A stretch of DNA of 64,000 nucleotides from JAXGMQ01 sp040768585 (GCA_040768585.1 JAXGMQ010000001.1:620001-684000); one strand, 5' to 3'. Positions 15,726 to 25,624 are shown, counted from the first letter of the stretch. The notes: generated by a model from the sequence alone, not told the origin. Numbers and translations are program-made.

Positions 15726-17108
15726 CTATTTGAAAATGAGGGGCATTGCTTTGTTCAACGTTGCGTTGTCATTCAAATCCTTTGATGAGATTGAGACAAT
15801 CACCCTTGAATCAGTTCCGACGGCTGTCAAAGACGGCGTTCCAATGAAACCAAAGTTGGAACCAAACTCACCGATGGTGTCGATCACAAGCGGTGAATTC
15901 CCAATTCTTGATTCAAACTTACCAAGTTTGTCTCTTGCTGATTTCGAGATAAAGACTATCTGTTCGTCTTTCAATCCTTGTCTGTTGAGTTCATCCTTTA
16001 TCTCAACGGCTTTGTTCATGCAACTTCCGCATGACGATATTGCGATAAAAACAATCGGTCTACCATCGACGATGCTGGATGTTATCGTATTCCCCAACAC
16101 ATCCTCCATCGTTGGGATATCAACTGGTGTGCCAGTCTTCACAGCCAACAAACCAAATGGATATTTTGACGCATACTCGGCATAGCCGTACCTGCCGATA
16201 TAGTGAAGCTTTAGAACCTGAGCTATCTTCTCTCTAAGTTCCTTGCCCTTCACGGTCTGGAGTGGGTCGGGGTATGTCTTTGGTAAAAACGATGAGATGC
16301 TGTCTGCGTCTTGACCAATGAACTGATCCCAGATTAACAACTCTTCGCCCATCTTGGGTAGTGGGTCTATCTGCCTCACATAGAGAACTTTGTCTTCTCC
16401 TGTTAGCGCTACAACAGTCTTGGCATTTTGCACATCTATGACGCACGCATAATATTTTCTCTGGTAATTCTCATCAAACACATCGTAAAAATCCAAACTC
16501 GATGGGTCACCAGCCCCAGACGGATCTGGGTCAATAACTGTGCGATTCGGGGCAGGTGAGGTAAACTCGTTATCGTCTCTTACTTCGTAGATGTACATAG
16601 CGTTTGGAGTTTTGCCAAAGTCGAAGACAACCTTCCTCTGCCCATTTTGCCTTGAGTCAACAGCGACAAGCAACTCAGCTTTGCCAGTCTCCTCAAACTC
16701 TTTTGCTGTCGCAAACTTATCTGGAGCGACCCTTGGGGTAGGGACTTCCATCGAGACGATGACCCTTGTCACATCGACTAGCGGTATACCCTCGACCGAC
16801 CACTCATCCACTTTGATTGACTCCACAACAGAGAACTTTGCGCCTGCAAAAAACTCCTTGAGCTCACGCCCAAAAAAATCCATCTGATCAACAAATGCTT
16901 CCCTTCTTGTTTCTGGTTTAATGGGCGCTTCAAAAGCCACTGTGTAAAGGAGTGCTGTGTGTGTCAGGTCATAGGCCCTTCCCCATTCGCCCTTCGTGAT
17001 GTGGTCAAGTAGTGATAAGACCATTGTCTCATCCTCAGACTGACCACAACCTGTCAGGAAACCGAACAACAAAACAAAGGATAATATAAGCGCAAATGTT
17101 TTCTTCAT
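15726..17108 (-). CDS. Lipoprotein with C-terminal thioredoxin-like (CGSC) domain
   Basis: 460 residues. The signal peptide and lipobox end GFLTGC at residue 21, so the protein is lipid-anchored outside the membrane. Residues about 25-190 form a domain like those of secreted Firmicute proteins that follow a 'W-x-x-A-Y-x-L' opening (unassigned). Residues about 330-460 look like a peroxiredoxin/TlpA-type thioredoxin fold: PVDIPTMEDVLGN, the strand IVFIAIS, the redox motif C-G-S-C, the cis-Pro turn in FIGTPSLTAVG, and a terminal helix. A role in extracellular disulfide exchange is inferred. Its ATG overlaps the stop of the upstream membrane gene as ATGA. Confidence 0.78.
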   Translation of the reverse strand: MKKTFALILSFVLLFGFLTGCGQSEDETMVLSLLDHITKGEWGRAYDLTHTALLYTVAFEAPIKPETRREAFVDQMDFFGRELKEFFAGAKFSVVESIKVDEWSVEGIPLVDVTRVIVSMEVPTPRVAPDKFATAKEFEETGKAELLVAVDSRQNGQRKVVFDFGKTPNAMYIYEVRDDNEFTSPAPNRTVIDPDPSGAGDPSSLDFYDVFDENYQRKYYACVIDVQNAKTVVALTGEDKVLYVRQIDPLPKMGEELLIWDQFIGQDADSISSFLPKTYPDPLQTVKGKELREKIAQVLKLHYIGRYGYAEYASKYPFGLLAVKTGTPVDIPTMEDVLGNTITSSIVDGRPIVFIAISSCGSCMNKAVEIKDELNRQGLKDEQIVFISKSARDKLGKFESRIGNSPLVIDTIGEFGSNFGFIGTPSLTAVGTDSRVIVSISSKDLNDNATLNKAMPLIFK

Positions 17109-18859
17109 TCTCTTCTCTCCAAAATCACGTATTCCTTGCTCGATGCAATCTCTTCAAACTCAAGGTCAGTCCAGTGGAAGTTGTTGTCAATCATGTCAAC
17201 ATTCACCGATTCTGATTCCACTCCATTACACACGATAGACACGTTGTAGTTTCCACGTTCAACCCCAACAAGCAACCAGTCGAGGATGTTCTCGCCATAA
17301 GTGATACGCTCAAATTCCTTTGTAATCACATCGCCACTGCTTGATTCGAGCTTGACGGTTATAGTCTCAAACGAATCTGTTGAATCAAACCTTATCCGAA
17401 GATTCTCCTCAGCCTTCTCTGGCACATAAGCCTTGTAGTTTCTTCCTTCAATCACTCTCTCTGGCCACTTAAACATGGCAGTTCTTGAGATCAGGAGGTA
17501 GTCGCCCTTCTCAGGCAATCTGCTGTCTGGCAGCTCCTCCTCACCCCTGCTGCTCCTTATCGCCAGGAAATTCTCTGTCCAATGACGGTGGAGAACACCA
17601 CAGTGCTTGCCATTCGCGTATGTCGCCCAAAATCTAAGCCCATGTCTTGCGTAGAGGTTGTCTGTTATCTCGTCAGGGCTTGACTCAAGCAACCAATTAA
17701 GGTCAGCAAGTTGTTCCACTGTCACAACCGGTCTTGCAAGCTTTATGGTCTTGTAGACAGTCTCGTGATAGCCAGACACATAGAAAACTAGCAAAGCAGA
17801 GACGATCGCAACTGGCACGTAGATGTAGAGCTTCTTTGATATGAGCCTTGAGAGATGGTAAAACCCGAGTCCAACACAAATTGACAGTGGGACAAAGAGC
17901 GTCAGGATGTTTCTTCCTTGCCACTCGTAGGCGCTTGCAAAAACTGAGACAGTGACGACTCCAATCCCAAACCCAATGAGCCAGAGCGCGTAGCGCTTCC
18001 ATTCCTTTGCCGTGAAGGCTAGCCCGTAGACGGCAACCGCTATGTGAAGGTAGTCAAAGTATTGGAAGTCAACCTGCTCAGAAACTCTGAACGCAAAAAG
18101 TCCCTTGATTGCGACAATTATTGTCCTGACTCCATCCAGCGAGAGTTGGACAAACCAGCGGGAAAGAAATGGAATGAGCCATGGGGCAAACATTACCCCC
18201 AGACCAAAGGCTGCCCACATGAGGGCTGATGCAAGTTTTCCATGTTTGAAATCTGACCCAGGCAGCATGATTGCGGCAATTGTGTATGACGATGCCAGAT
18301 ATAAAAAGACTGCCGGAGTATGGGACATAAAAGCGCAGACAAGGCATACAGCCCATAATGCAAGATATTTTTTCGGTTTGTCTGACTCAAAGACAAGATA
18401 CAAACTCATGAGTCCAGCGACCAGGAATGGCAAAGAAACAGTTTGTTTCAAATACCCGAGTGGGTATGAAAACACTCCAAGCGAGACACACCACCCAAGA
18501 AGCGCTGCAATCGGGGCAACATCTTCCTTCGATATGTGTTTTGTGAAGGCATAAATCAGGTACCCGACAGCAACGAGTGAGATGGTCGTCACAATCTTGA
18601 TGCCAGCGTGGACACTCCCTGCTATGAAACCAAAAAGGGCGGACAGCGCAAAGGGTAGAATAGGAGAACCGGAGAAAGGCATCGATTGCCCATTCATGAT
18701 TGCCAGGGTGTTTGCTGCGTTGTTGCCCCCATCCATGTTCAGAGCAAGGGGATATCGAAACTGAATCCAGAGCAATCCCAGAGCAAGAAGGGCTAGGATT
18801 GCAAAGGCAATCATCACGCCAATGCGAGGCTTTAGAAAATCGATTGTGGATTTTACCAT
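17105..18859 (-). CDS. Multi-pass GT-C-like membrane protein
   Basis: 584 residues. About eleven membrane helices fill residues 15-375, then an extracytoplasmic domain of about 200 residues with beta strands ends the protein. The first loop after helix 1 has NMDGGNNAANTLAIMNG, an acid-containing loop placed like that of GT-C (dolichyl-phosphate-mannose type) glycosyltransferases. This supports a polyprenyl-linked sugar transferase, but it is inference from topology only. ATG 18859 is one base past the ThyX-like stop; a GTG at 18868 would overlap it. It sits between the double ThyX gene and the thioredoxin-fold lipoprotein, in one operon. Confidence 0.7.
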   Translation of the reverse strand: MVKSTIDFLKPRIGVMIAFAILALLALGLLWIQFRYPLALNMDGGNNAANTLAIMNGQSMPFSGSPILPFALSALFGFIAGSVHAGIKIVTTISLVAVGYLIYAFTKHISKEDVAPIAALLGWCVSLGVFSYPLGYLKQTVSLPFLVAGLMSLYLVFESDKPKKYLALWAVCLVCAFMSHTPAVFLYLASSYTIAAIMLPGSDFKHGKLASALMWAAFGLGVMFAPWLIPFLSRWFVQLSLDGVRTIIVAIKGLFAFRVSEQVDFQYFDYLHIAVAVYGLAFTAKEWKRYALWLIGFGIGVVTVSVFASAYEWQGRNILTLFVPLSICVGLGFYHLSRLISKKLYIYVPVAIVSALLVFYVSGYHETVYKTIKLARPVVTVEQLADLNWLLESSPDEITDNLYARHGLRFWATYANGKHCGVLHRHWTENFLAIRSSRGEEELPDSRLPEKGDYLLISRTAMFKWPERVIEGRNYKAYVPEKAEENLRIRFDSTDSFETITVKLESSSGDVITKEFERITYGENILDWLLVGVERGNYNVSIVCNGVESESVNVDMIDNNFHWTDLEFEEIASSKEYVILERRE

Positions 18860-18860
18860 T

Positions 18861-20300
18861 CTATTCACCCAGGTACTTCCTTCTCATCTCCTGTGACTTT
18901 CCGCAAGACATCCTACCCTCTCTACATTTTCCGTAGCGAACACAACCAGGGCCGGCATTCTTGAAAATCTTTGGCGATACACTCTTGGCAAGTTGAAGCA
19001 TCTTGTCCGCATACTCCCGAATCTCCCACTGAGCCCTCAGGCATGTGCGAAGTGTCAGGAAGTGGTGAAGTTCTCTGGCGTTCATAGTCGTCACAGCCGA
19101 CACAGCCTGACCAGAGAGACAAGCATAAATTCTGTTTTCCTTGATGACGTTGAATCTGTCCATCGCCTCCTGGAAGGAGTCTCTTGAACGTCTTGCTGAC
19201 TGAAAAACGGAGTGGGCTTCAGGGTTGTTTGAAACCGACTCTGGCTCAACGACATGATTATCAGTACCCAAATCAGTCAAATCGGGCATCAGGATGTTTT
19301 GCATACGATGCCTTGAAAGGTGAGTGAGCATCGGCAGACTCATGCCGTGGAGCGCAAATGTAAAGTTGGCTTGTTCAAGCTCCCTCGCGTGTCTGTTTGA
19401 CAGAATTTTGTCAACTATCTCAGACTCGACCGAGTCAGTCAAAATGTCTTCGATATCATCAGGCAGGGATCCCAGTTTGGCAATTACTGCGCTTTTTGCC
19501 ACAATTTTGTCTGGTTCGGGTGTGTAGGAGATCAGGTCAACACCAAGCGTTTTCCTCTTATTGTTCCCATATTTCCTTGTGATATTCTCTGGAACTATAT
19601 TCCCATCCCAGCCGCCAAACTCAAAGGTCTCAATTTTTGTAAATATTGCAGGTGCAATTCGAGACAGCATTTCCTGCAGAGTCGAGCCAAGCCACGCTAT
19701 TTCTGAGTAGAGTTTACCCCTACCATGCAACGCCTCATAAATAAAATGTGTCCAGTTTCTGGCATTTCCGGTCACAATGAAGTTGGATTTGAAGGAATAA
19801 GGTAGCACAAATCTCGCATCCTCGGCGGGAATATCAAGCTGTAAAAGTCTTTTGTACGCAAGGAATAATCCCTCACAATAGTGAAGATATCGCTGTGACA
19901 GAGGCCCATAGAACTCTGGCCCAACATATGGTTTATCATCAACATTGAATAGTCCAGTCTCACCCTCAGGAGCAAGATATGGCACCACATAGCCAGCATC
20001 AGCGTGGGAGACATAGCGTCTGGATTTCACTGTGTATGACATGAGCCTGTGAGTTATCATGTACTGCTCTGCAAAAACAGAGACATTCTCAAATGCCACC
20101 GTAAAGTTTGCATGCTCCATCACAGACTTGTGACCCATGCGAAGAATTCTTCTCAGATAATCGGGGTGTCCACCCTCGGGGGTTTCCTCATAAATCTTTG
20201 TGGGTAATCCAGGCAGAGACGATAGCCTTGCGGCCAAAGTGCAAACCCTCTGCGGGTCTGGCGTGTGAGAAAGTAGAACTAGTCTGGTGTCTCCTGGCAT
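18861..20300 (-). CDS. Tandem ThyX-like (FAD-dependent thymidylate synthase family) protein
   Basis: 479 residues, twice the usual ThyX length, built of two ThyX-like halves (about 1-225 and 235-455). The first half has GHKSVMEHANFTVAFENVS and then AEQYMITHR with the motif T83-H-R-x2-S88-x4-S93-x-R95, matching ThyX RHRx2Sx4SxR except that the first Arg is Thr. The second half repeats HARELEQANFTFALHGMS and has SRHRMQN, which keeps RHR but loses both Ser and the last Arg. The tail has three Cys (GPGCVRYGKCREGRMSCG), possibly a metal site. Double ThyX proteins exist in other anaerobes. Whether this one makes dTMP is uncertain. It lies 5 bases after the HD gene. Confidence 0.82.
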   Translation of the reverse strand: MPGDTRLVLLSHTPDPQRVCTLAARLSSLPGLPTKIYEETPEGGHPDYLRRILRMGHKSVMEHANFTVAFENVSVFAEQYMITHRLMSYTVKSRRYVSHADAGYVVPYLAPEGETGLFNVDDKPYVGPEFYGPLSQRYLHYCEGLFLAYKRLLQLDIPAEDARFVLPYSFKSNFIVTGNARNWTHFIYEALHGRGKLYSEIAWLGSTLQEMLSRIAPAIFTKIETFEFGGWDGNIVPENITRKYGNNKRKTLGVDLISYTPEPDKIVAKSAVIAKLGSLPDDIEDILTDSVESEIVDKILSNRHARELEQANFTFALHGMSLPMLTHLSRHRMQNILMPDLTDLGTDNHVVEPESVSNNPEAHSVFQSARRSRDSFQEAMDRFNVIKENRIYACLSGQAVSAVTTMNARELHHFLTLRTCLRAQWEIREYADKMLQLAKSVSPKIFKNAGPGCVRYGKCREGRMSCGKSQEMRRKYLGE

Positions 20301-20305
20301 TTGTG

Positions 20306-20860
20306 TCAGAGTCCCAACTCTTCTGAGATTCCTCTCATTGCATTGAGTCCAATCTCAACAAATTCCTCAAGAGTCAGTCCAATTTCTGAGCTTTTTTCCA
20401 TCTGCTCTCTGCTCGCTCCTGCGGCAAAGCGTCTTTCTTTAAATCGATTCAAGACAAACGGAACATCAATCGATGAGAGCCTCTTATCAGGGTGAATTAG
20501 AGCACAAGCGACGATAAGACCTGTGAGGGGATCTGACACATGAAGAGCCTTGTCCATTATTGACTCCATTGGCACGCCTGTCATCTCATTATGACAAGAC
20601 ACAGCCTTTATCACATCGGCGGGATATCCAAGTTCCTCAAGCCAACTTGCGCCCACAAGTCCGTGTTTTTCTGGGTTCTTTTCGGTCTTCTTGTAGTCGA
20701 CATCATGCACGAGACCTGCAAGTCCCCATGCATCAACATCAGCATCAAACTTCACAGCGAGAGCTCTCATTATTGCCTCTGTTGCGAGCATGTGCTTAAT
20801 AAGATTGCTATTACCAACTTTTCTCTCCACCAACCTAAGACCATCATCCCTCGAAGCCAC
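20306..20860 (-). CDS. HD-domain phosphohydrolase (HDIG type)
   Basis: 184 residues. The GTG at 20860 is chosen: AGGAGGT at 20873-20867 lies 6 bases upstream, whereas the ATG at 20881 has none. The HD metal site is seen as H in LIKHMLATEAIM, the HD pair in GLAGLVHDVDY, H in PEKHGLVGA and H in AVSCHNEMTG, then a late D in LHVSDPLTG. This is the pattern of small HDIG proteins that act on nucleotides or phosphate esters; the substrate is unknown. It is the first gene of the operon leading into the double ThyX gene, which would fit a nucleotide role (inference). Confidence 0.86.
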   Translation of the reverse strand: MASRDDGLRLVERKVGNSNLIKHMLATEAIMRALAVKFDADVDAWGLAGLVHDVDYKKTEKNPEKHGLVGASWLEELGYPADVIKAVSCHNEMTGVPMESIMDKALHVSDPLTGLIVACALIHPDKRLSSIDVPFVLNRFKERRFAAGASREQMEKSSEIGLTLEEFVEIGLNAMRGISEELGL

Positions 20861-21176
20861 AGAATTACCTCCTGGACGCATACTTCACTCTAATGGTTTA
20901 TTCAACGCAATACATCAGAGTTTATTCCAAGGTAAGGTAAGGTCAAGAATCTCAAAACATGCGTCATGTGTGATTTATTCCCGAATATATACCGTATATT
21001 ATAATTTTCTATTGATTTCTGTAAAAAAATAGATCTGCGAAAAATTGCAGTTAAAGCTGCATTATTCTATACTCTGCCAGATTTATTCTCGATATCCTAG
21101 TAAATATCGCAAATAAAGAAATATTGAAATCTAGTGCAGATTAGTGCAGTATTACACGTAGAGAAAGTGTGAGAAG
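20861..21176. other. Divergent intergenic region of 316 bases
   Basis: AT-rich region between the HD gene and the acetyltransferase gene. It holds the ribosome site of the HD gene at one end and the strong rightward promoter at 21045-21073. A short direct repeat TAAGGTAAGGT lies near 20930. Nothing coding was seen. Confidence 0.6.
21045..21073 (+). promoter_or_regulatory. Strong sigma70 promoter for the GNAT gene
   Basis: TTGCAG at 21045-21050, an exact 17-base spacer, and TATACT at 21068-21073. It would give a leader of nearly 100 bases before the ATG at 21177. Confidence 0.7.
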
Positions 21177-21743
21177 ATGGAGGAAAACAGTGGTGTCAAG
21201 CGCGTGCTGCGCGGGACGTCGGTTGTGCTTAGACCGATGGTCGAACAAGACCTGAACACTCGGGCATACTGGATGATGGACTCTGAAATCCTCCGCATGA
21301 TGGGCTACCCAGAATCAATTGCCAGTCGTGTGATAACTCACAGTCAAGCGCTGTCTGAGAGCCACAGGTGGTTCAAAAACAGGATGGAACGCAACGACCT
21401 GGTTTGGGCAGTTGACTTCGACGGCAAGCTCATCGGTGACATCACAGCTCATATCTACTCCTCCCACCGCACCGCTGAACTCTATATCGTGATAGGCGAC
21501 AAGGCAATGTGGGGTAAAGGACTTGGCAAGGAAGCGAGCTCCCTTGTTCTCGATGAGATTTTTAAAACATCAGATATTTATTACATCGACACGTACGTGC
21601 AGCCGGGCAACAATCGCAGCTTTTCCCTCGCTCTCTCGCTTGGATTTACCCCGTTCGGCACACAGACTGGCGGCACGAGAGTTTTAAGGTTAATAAGAAA
21701 ATCCTGGGAGACTCGAAGAAGAAGTCACTTGTCGGCTTTGTAA
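21177..21743 (+). CDS. GNAT-family N-acetyltransferase (RimJ/L-like)
   Basis: 188 residues. The GNAT fold is seen as VVLRPMVEQDL at the start, WAVDFDGKLIGDITAHIY in the middle, the acetyl-CoA site in GKGLGKEASSLVLDEIF (the G-x-G-x-A-like turn), and YVQPGNNRSFSLALSLGF, the N-x2-S/A-x3-x-x-x-GF end typical of RimJ/RimL and Acetyltransf_3 enzymes. It acetylates an amine, on a protein N-terminus or small molecule; the target is unknown. It stands alone behind its own promoter. Confidence 0.85.
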   Translation: MEENSGVKRVLRGTSVVLRPMVEQDLNTRAYWMMDSEILRMMGYPESIASRVITHSQALSESHRWFKNRMERNDLVWAVDFDGKLIGDITAHIYSSHRTAELYIVIGDKAMWGKGLGKEASSLVLDEIFKTSDIYYIDTYVQPGNNRSFSLALSLGFTPFGTQTGGTRVLRLIRKSWETRRRSHLSAL

Positions 21744-21929
21744 CGGCATGCCTATTTTTCCATTTCTAATAACGGATTGTCTGTCGGGTGGCCTGTTGGA
21801 CTTGCACTCAGTCACGAGGGGATTCTGTTGTTCACGGTTGTCTTGCCGATTTAAAATCTAATAAATACATAATCGAACCAAATCATATACAACTTCGTCT
21901 CTATCTATGAAAATACACAGGGGGTGAAT

Positions 21930-24900
21930 ATGAAAAGGACGCTCACATACTGCGTTTTATTTCTACTGTTATGTTTGAATATGGTGACTGTTGGAGAAGC
22001 AAAGGCTGAGGATGGTTCTCTGTACTTTGGGGAACCTGTTGTCATTGCCAGCGATAGGGGACTGTGCGGAGTTGGTATTACTGATGATTATATTGTGTGG
22101 GTGGATGATAATACCGATGGAAATCTATGGAGCTATAATATAAATACAGGCAAGAGCCAGCCACTAGCGTCAGGCGGTTTCGACTCTTTCTTTGGTATGC
22201 CAAATTTCAGCAGCAGTAGCCTCAATGATGGATACATCTGCAGTTCTGGGAATCCTTTTGGAAAAATCACAGGATTGAGGCTCATCAAACTCGATGGATC
22301 AGATATTAGGAAACTCAATGATACAGGCGCTAACAGGCAGTTCATCAGGGATGGAATCGTCTATTACAACATGAAGAAGGATGACAAGGGTGTTGTTTAC
22401 AAATATGACATCGCAAAAGATAAAGCCAAAAAACTCATTGAGCTTGACGATTATTTTTACCAATTCTATATGACGGGTGACTTTATAATTATTCCGATTG
22501 GTTCTTTCAACCACTCACCTGTCAAGATATACAACATATCAGGCGAGTTCATTGATGAAATGATTTACGAGGATGATGACCCAGATGACGACGTGAGGAA
22601 AAGCCTGGATGTTTGGCTAGCAGTCGATAATCGGATCCTATACACCATTTCTGAAAACAACTACACAAAAAAGGAATACGACAGGCAGTGGTATGTCTAC
22701 GACATTCTCACGAAAGAGAAGACAAAGATTGACTATATTGATGGATTCCGAAGTATCGGGAACCTCAACAGCTATTCAGACAAGATAGCCGCTTTCCACA
22801 CAAGCAACATCGACAAAGAAAAAGGTATCTCAGATAGTATATTATGCGTGGTTGACCCAGAAAGAGAGAAATCATTCGTCGCAGACAAGTATGGTAAGAA
22901 AGACATAACAGCAGTCAACAGATCAATTACCGAATATGTTTGTACTTGGGAAAACTTCGCAATCTTCACCGAAAACCACAAAGCAAAGTATGACGTGTTT
23001 CTCTTCGACACCCTGGCAGAGAAGAAGTACAACATCACAAACAATCCAGGGGTGTACGGGCGACCTGCGATCAACGACGGTTTAATCATTATCCCAAAGT
23101 ATGATGAAAATGACATTGCAACAATCTCAGCAATACCAATTGCCAGGGACAAAAAAGACCTAAGAGAGATTGGCACACCAGCTATGAACGAAGATTCGCT
23201 GATTGTCACTGATGCAAAGCTTGTGACAAAAACCGATGACACCCCACGCTGGCCAATGGCTCTTGGAAGCAGCGTCATGTGGCAACAAACTCATCCAGAC
23301 CTTGATAGGCTGAACCTGTTTGATCTTAGGACAAAGGACTTCTTGAATGTTAACTATGGAATTCTGGAGAATGGTTTCTCCTGGAGTAATGTTGCCTGCG
23401 ATGGGAATATTGCTGCATACAGACAATTCGCCACCAATGAAATGAGCAAGATATGGGTGTTCTCGCATAAGAATGGGTATGTCACAAGTCACTTCAATGC
23501 CGCAAAACCAGACGCTACAGATGTGTCAAGACCAGCTGTTTTCGGCGATTCAGTTTTCTTCTATCAGGAGCGTAGAGACAAAAATCTAAACGGCATCTAT
23601 GTCTACGATACAAACAAACTGGTCTACCAGGACACAACAACCAGTCGTTTGTTTGTCCTTGATGGAGCACGTGTCTCACTGTTCCCGCACGATGATGGAC
23701 TTACGGTTTGGGACACAAGAACAGGGGCGCACCTTATCAGTTATGAGGGCAAGGAGATTGGCGCTCTTGAGCCAAAGACACAGGGTGATTCATTTGAGGT
23801 ATTCGATTTCATTGGCACGGCAAAGGGTAGCGTTTTTATAAAGAGTTCAACGTGCAAAGCCAACGATGATGGTACAATGAAGATTGAAGAGGATCCTAAA
23901 TTCATCTGTCATAATCTTAAAACAGGAAAGACAATGGAGATTACCGATGGTATAAACCACAGCTACCTCTTTGGTAATACAACCGCTTACAATCCTGAGC
24001 TGATAACCTTCTTTGACATCAACAAGGACGGCAACAGGTGGATAACAACACTTGACACCCTCAACCCAGAGACGGGCAAGGTTGAAACGATATACCTCTC
24101 AAAACCTTCTGACTCATCGCTTATAAACGACTGCCAGGAGAGGGTGTCTGTTGATGGGCAGTATGTCGTATTCATGGATGGCGATGCGGGTAATTGCACT
24201 ATTGCTCTCTTTGACATAGAAACAGGTATCAAGAGAAAACTTACAGACGTCGGATACTATTTTGATCCATCAATCAAGAACGGCATCATCTCATATATTG
24301 CCAAGGATGACGATGGATACTCAATCTACTACCACCAAATAGGCAAAGGTCAGATTGAGCCAATTGATATCAACGAGAGCTACGAGTCATGGGATGATTT
24401 TGAGAAACCAGTGGTGTTGCAAGAAACAACTAGTATCAGTGGGTATAATTTCGCAAGCGGTGACTATGTAATGTGGAATAGGTTTTTCACATCCAACACC
24501 TCTGGCCTCAAGAGCTATAATATCAAAACAGGGATAATTGAAAACATCAGCAGTATATCAAAGGCAAAGGTTTCAAGCTATTGGAACGGGCCTGTTTATA
24601 ACAACACCTTTGTGTATAAATTTGTCGAGTATGTCGATGGCAACTACAGAAACCAGAAGTCATCGATTCATCTCATTGGTTTTGATGGAAAGGACATGGG
24701 AATTGTTTCCGACACAGAGAGCAAATATCAGGGCGACACTATTTTAATCGGAGACAGTCTCTTTTTCTATCAGTCATATGAAGACGATGAAACCAGGAAT
24801 GGAGTCTACAGATATAACATAACCGATGAAAAACTCGAAAAGATATACACCATTAATGACAGTTCAGTGCGACTCCGCGTATGCAGTGACAGCCATTTGT

Positions 24901-25511
24901 CGGTTCATGCGACAGGAAGGGTTGAGATTATTTCCATAAATGGTGAACTGGTGAGAACCTTCGATGCAGAACATGACGGCTATTTCAATATTATCTGGGG
25001 TCACACAAAAGATTGTTTTGTCTTCGGTAAGCAGAGGGAGGATAAAAAAACCAACTGGGTGTGCTACAACACAAAGACAGATGAATTGTTCACCATTGAG
25101 AGTAATGAGAAGTACAACCAGATGATTGGCAACGGCATAAGGTTCAACGATGATGCAATAGCATTTACTGTTATTACATATCCCGACGAAGAAAAGGTAG
25201 CACAGCCAAAGATAATTCTTGTTGACCCCATTGCAAAAGAGGAGAAAACTCTTGTTGAGTTCCCAAAGACCAAAACACACAACAACCTAAAATACCATGT
25301 TGCCATCTGGAAAAACTACGTTGTGCATTTCTCAGCAAGTGAGGAGAACTGGCATCTGATGCTCTATGATGCAAAAACGGGTGAAACCAGACAGCTGACT
25401 GAAACAAAGGGTGAGTACTACTATCCGTCAATCAACGATGGTGTTCTCACGTATGTCAAAAAGGATGACGGTCTCACAAAGCTTGTAGTGCAGAAATTGT
25501 TTGATAAGTAG
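21930..25511 (+). CDS. Giant secreted TolB/DUF5050-like beta-propeller protein
   Basis: 1193 residues from ATG 21930, which follows AGGGGG; an in-frame GTG at 21924 is less likely. The signal peptide ends near GEAKAED. The rest is a long series of beta-propeller blades of TolB/WD40-like type, with repeated D-x-x-T-G/K turns such as YNINTGKSQPL, YDIAKDKAKKL, FDIETGIKRKL, YNIKTGIIENI and YDAKTGETRQLTE, and paired strands of the YIVWVDD and LFFYQS type. There may be two or three propellers (about 40-400, 400-830, 830-1190). No stalk domain is present, unlike its neighbours. Probably a secreted or surface protein; ligand unknown. A terminator follows. Confidence 0.8.
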   Translation: MKRTLTYCVLFLLLCLNMVTVGEAKAEDGSLYFGEPVVIASDRGLCGVGITDDYIVWVDDNTDGNLWSYNINTGKSQPLASGGFDSFFGMPNFSSSSLNDGYICSSGNPFGKITGLRLIKLDGSDIRKLNDTGANRQFIRDGIVYYNMKKDDKGVVYKYDIAKDKAKKLIELDDYFYQFYMTGDFIIIPIGSFNHSPVKIYNISGEFIDEMIYEDDDPDDDVRKSLDVWLAVDNRILYTISENNYTKKEYDRQWYVYDILTKEKTKIDYIDGFRSIGNLNSYSDKIAAFHTSNIDKEKGISDSILCVVDPEREKSFVADKYGKKDITAVNRSITEYVCTWENFAIFTENHKAKYDVFLFDTLAEKKYNITNNPGVYGRPAINDGLIIIPKYDENDIATISAIPIARDKKDLREIGTPAMNEDSLIVTDAKLVTKTDDTPRWPMALGSSVMWQQTHPDLDRLNLFDLRTKDFLNVNYGILENGFSWSNVACDGNIAAYRQFATNEMSKIWVFSHKNGYVTSHFNAAKPDATDVSRPAVFGDSVFFYQERRDKNLNGIYVYDTNKLVYQDTTTSRLFVLDGARVSLFPHDDGLTVWDTRTGAHLISYEGKEIGALEPKTQGDSFEVFDFIGTAKGSVFIKSSTCKANDDGTMKIEEDPKFICHNLKTGKTMEITDGINHSYLFGNTTAYNPELITFFDINKDGNRWITTLDTLNPETGKVETIYLSKPSDSSLINDCQERVSVDGQYVVFMDGDAGNCTIALFDIETGIKRKLTDVGYYFDPSIKNGIISYIAKDDDGYSIYYHQIGKGQIEPIDINESYESWDDFEKPVVLQETTSISGYNFASGDYVMWNRFFTSNTSGLKSYNIKTGIIENISSISKAKVSSYWNGPVYNNTFVYKFVEYVDGNYRNQKSSIHLIGFDGKDMGIVSDTESKYQGDTILIGDSLFFYQSYEDDETRNGVYRYNITDEKLEKIYTINDSSVRLRVCSDSHLSVHATGRVEIISINGELVRTFDAEHDGYFNIIWGHTKDCFVFGKQREDKKTNWVCYNTKTDELFTIESNEKYNQMIGNGIRFNDDAIAFTVITYPDEEKVAQPKIILVDPIAKEEKTLVEFPKTKTHNNLKYHVAIWKNYVVHFSASEENWHLMLYDAKTGETRQLTETKGEYYYPSINDGVLTYVKKDDGLTKLVVQKLFDK

Positions 25512-25537
25512 ACACAAAGTAAGTCAGTTCCCTTAAT

Positions 25538-25573
25538 AACCCCCGTTGAGAAAATACTCTCAACGGGGGTTAA
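25538..25573. terminator. Bidirectional intrinsic terminator
   Basis: A perfect 15-base-pair stem (25538-25552 with 25559-25573, core CCCCCGTTGAGA) and a 6-base loop, with a T-rich run after it on the plus strand. It separates the convergent propeller genes. Confidence 0.9.
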
Positions 25574-25624
25574 TTTGTTTTAATGAACACTTTTTTAGAT
25601 TTGGTTATCTGAGGGTGTAACAAT

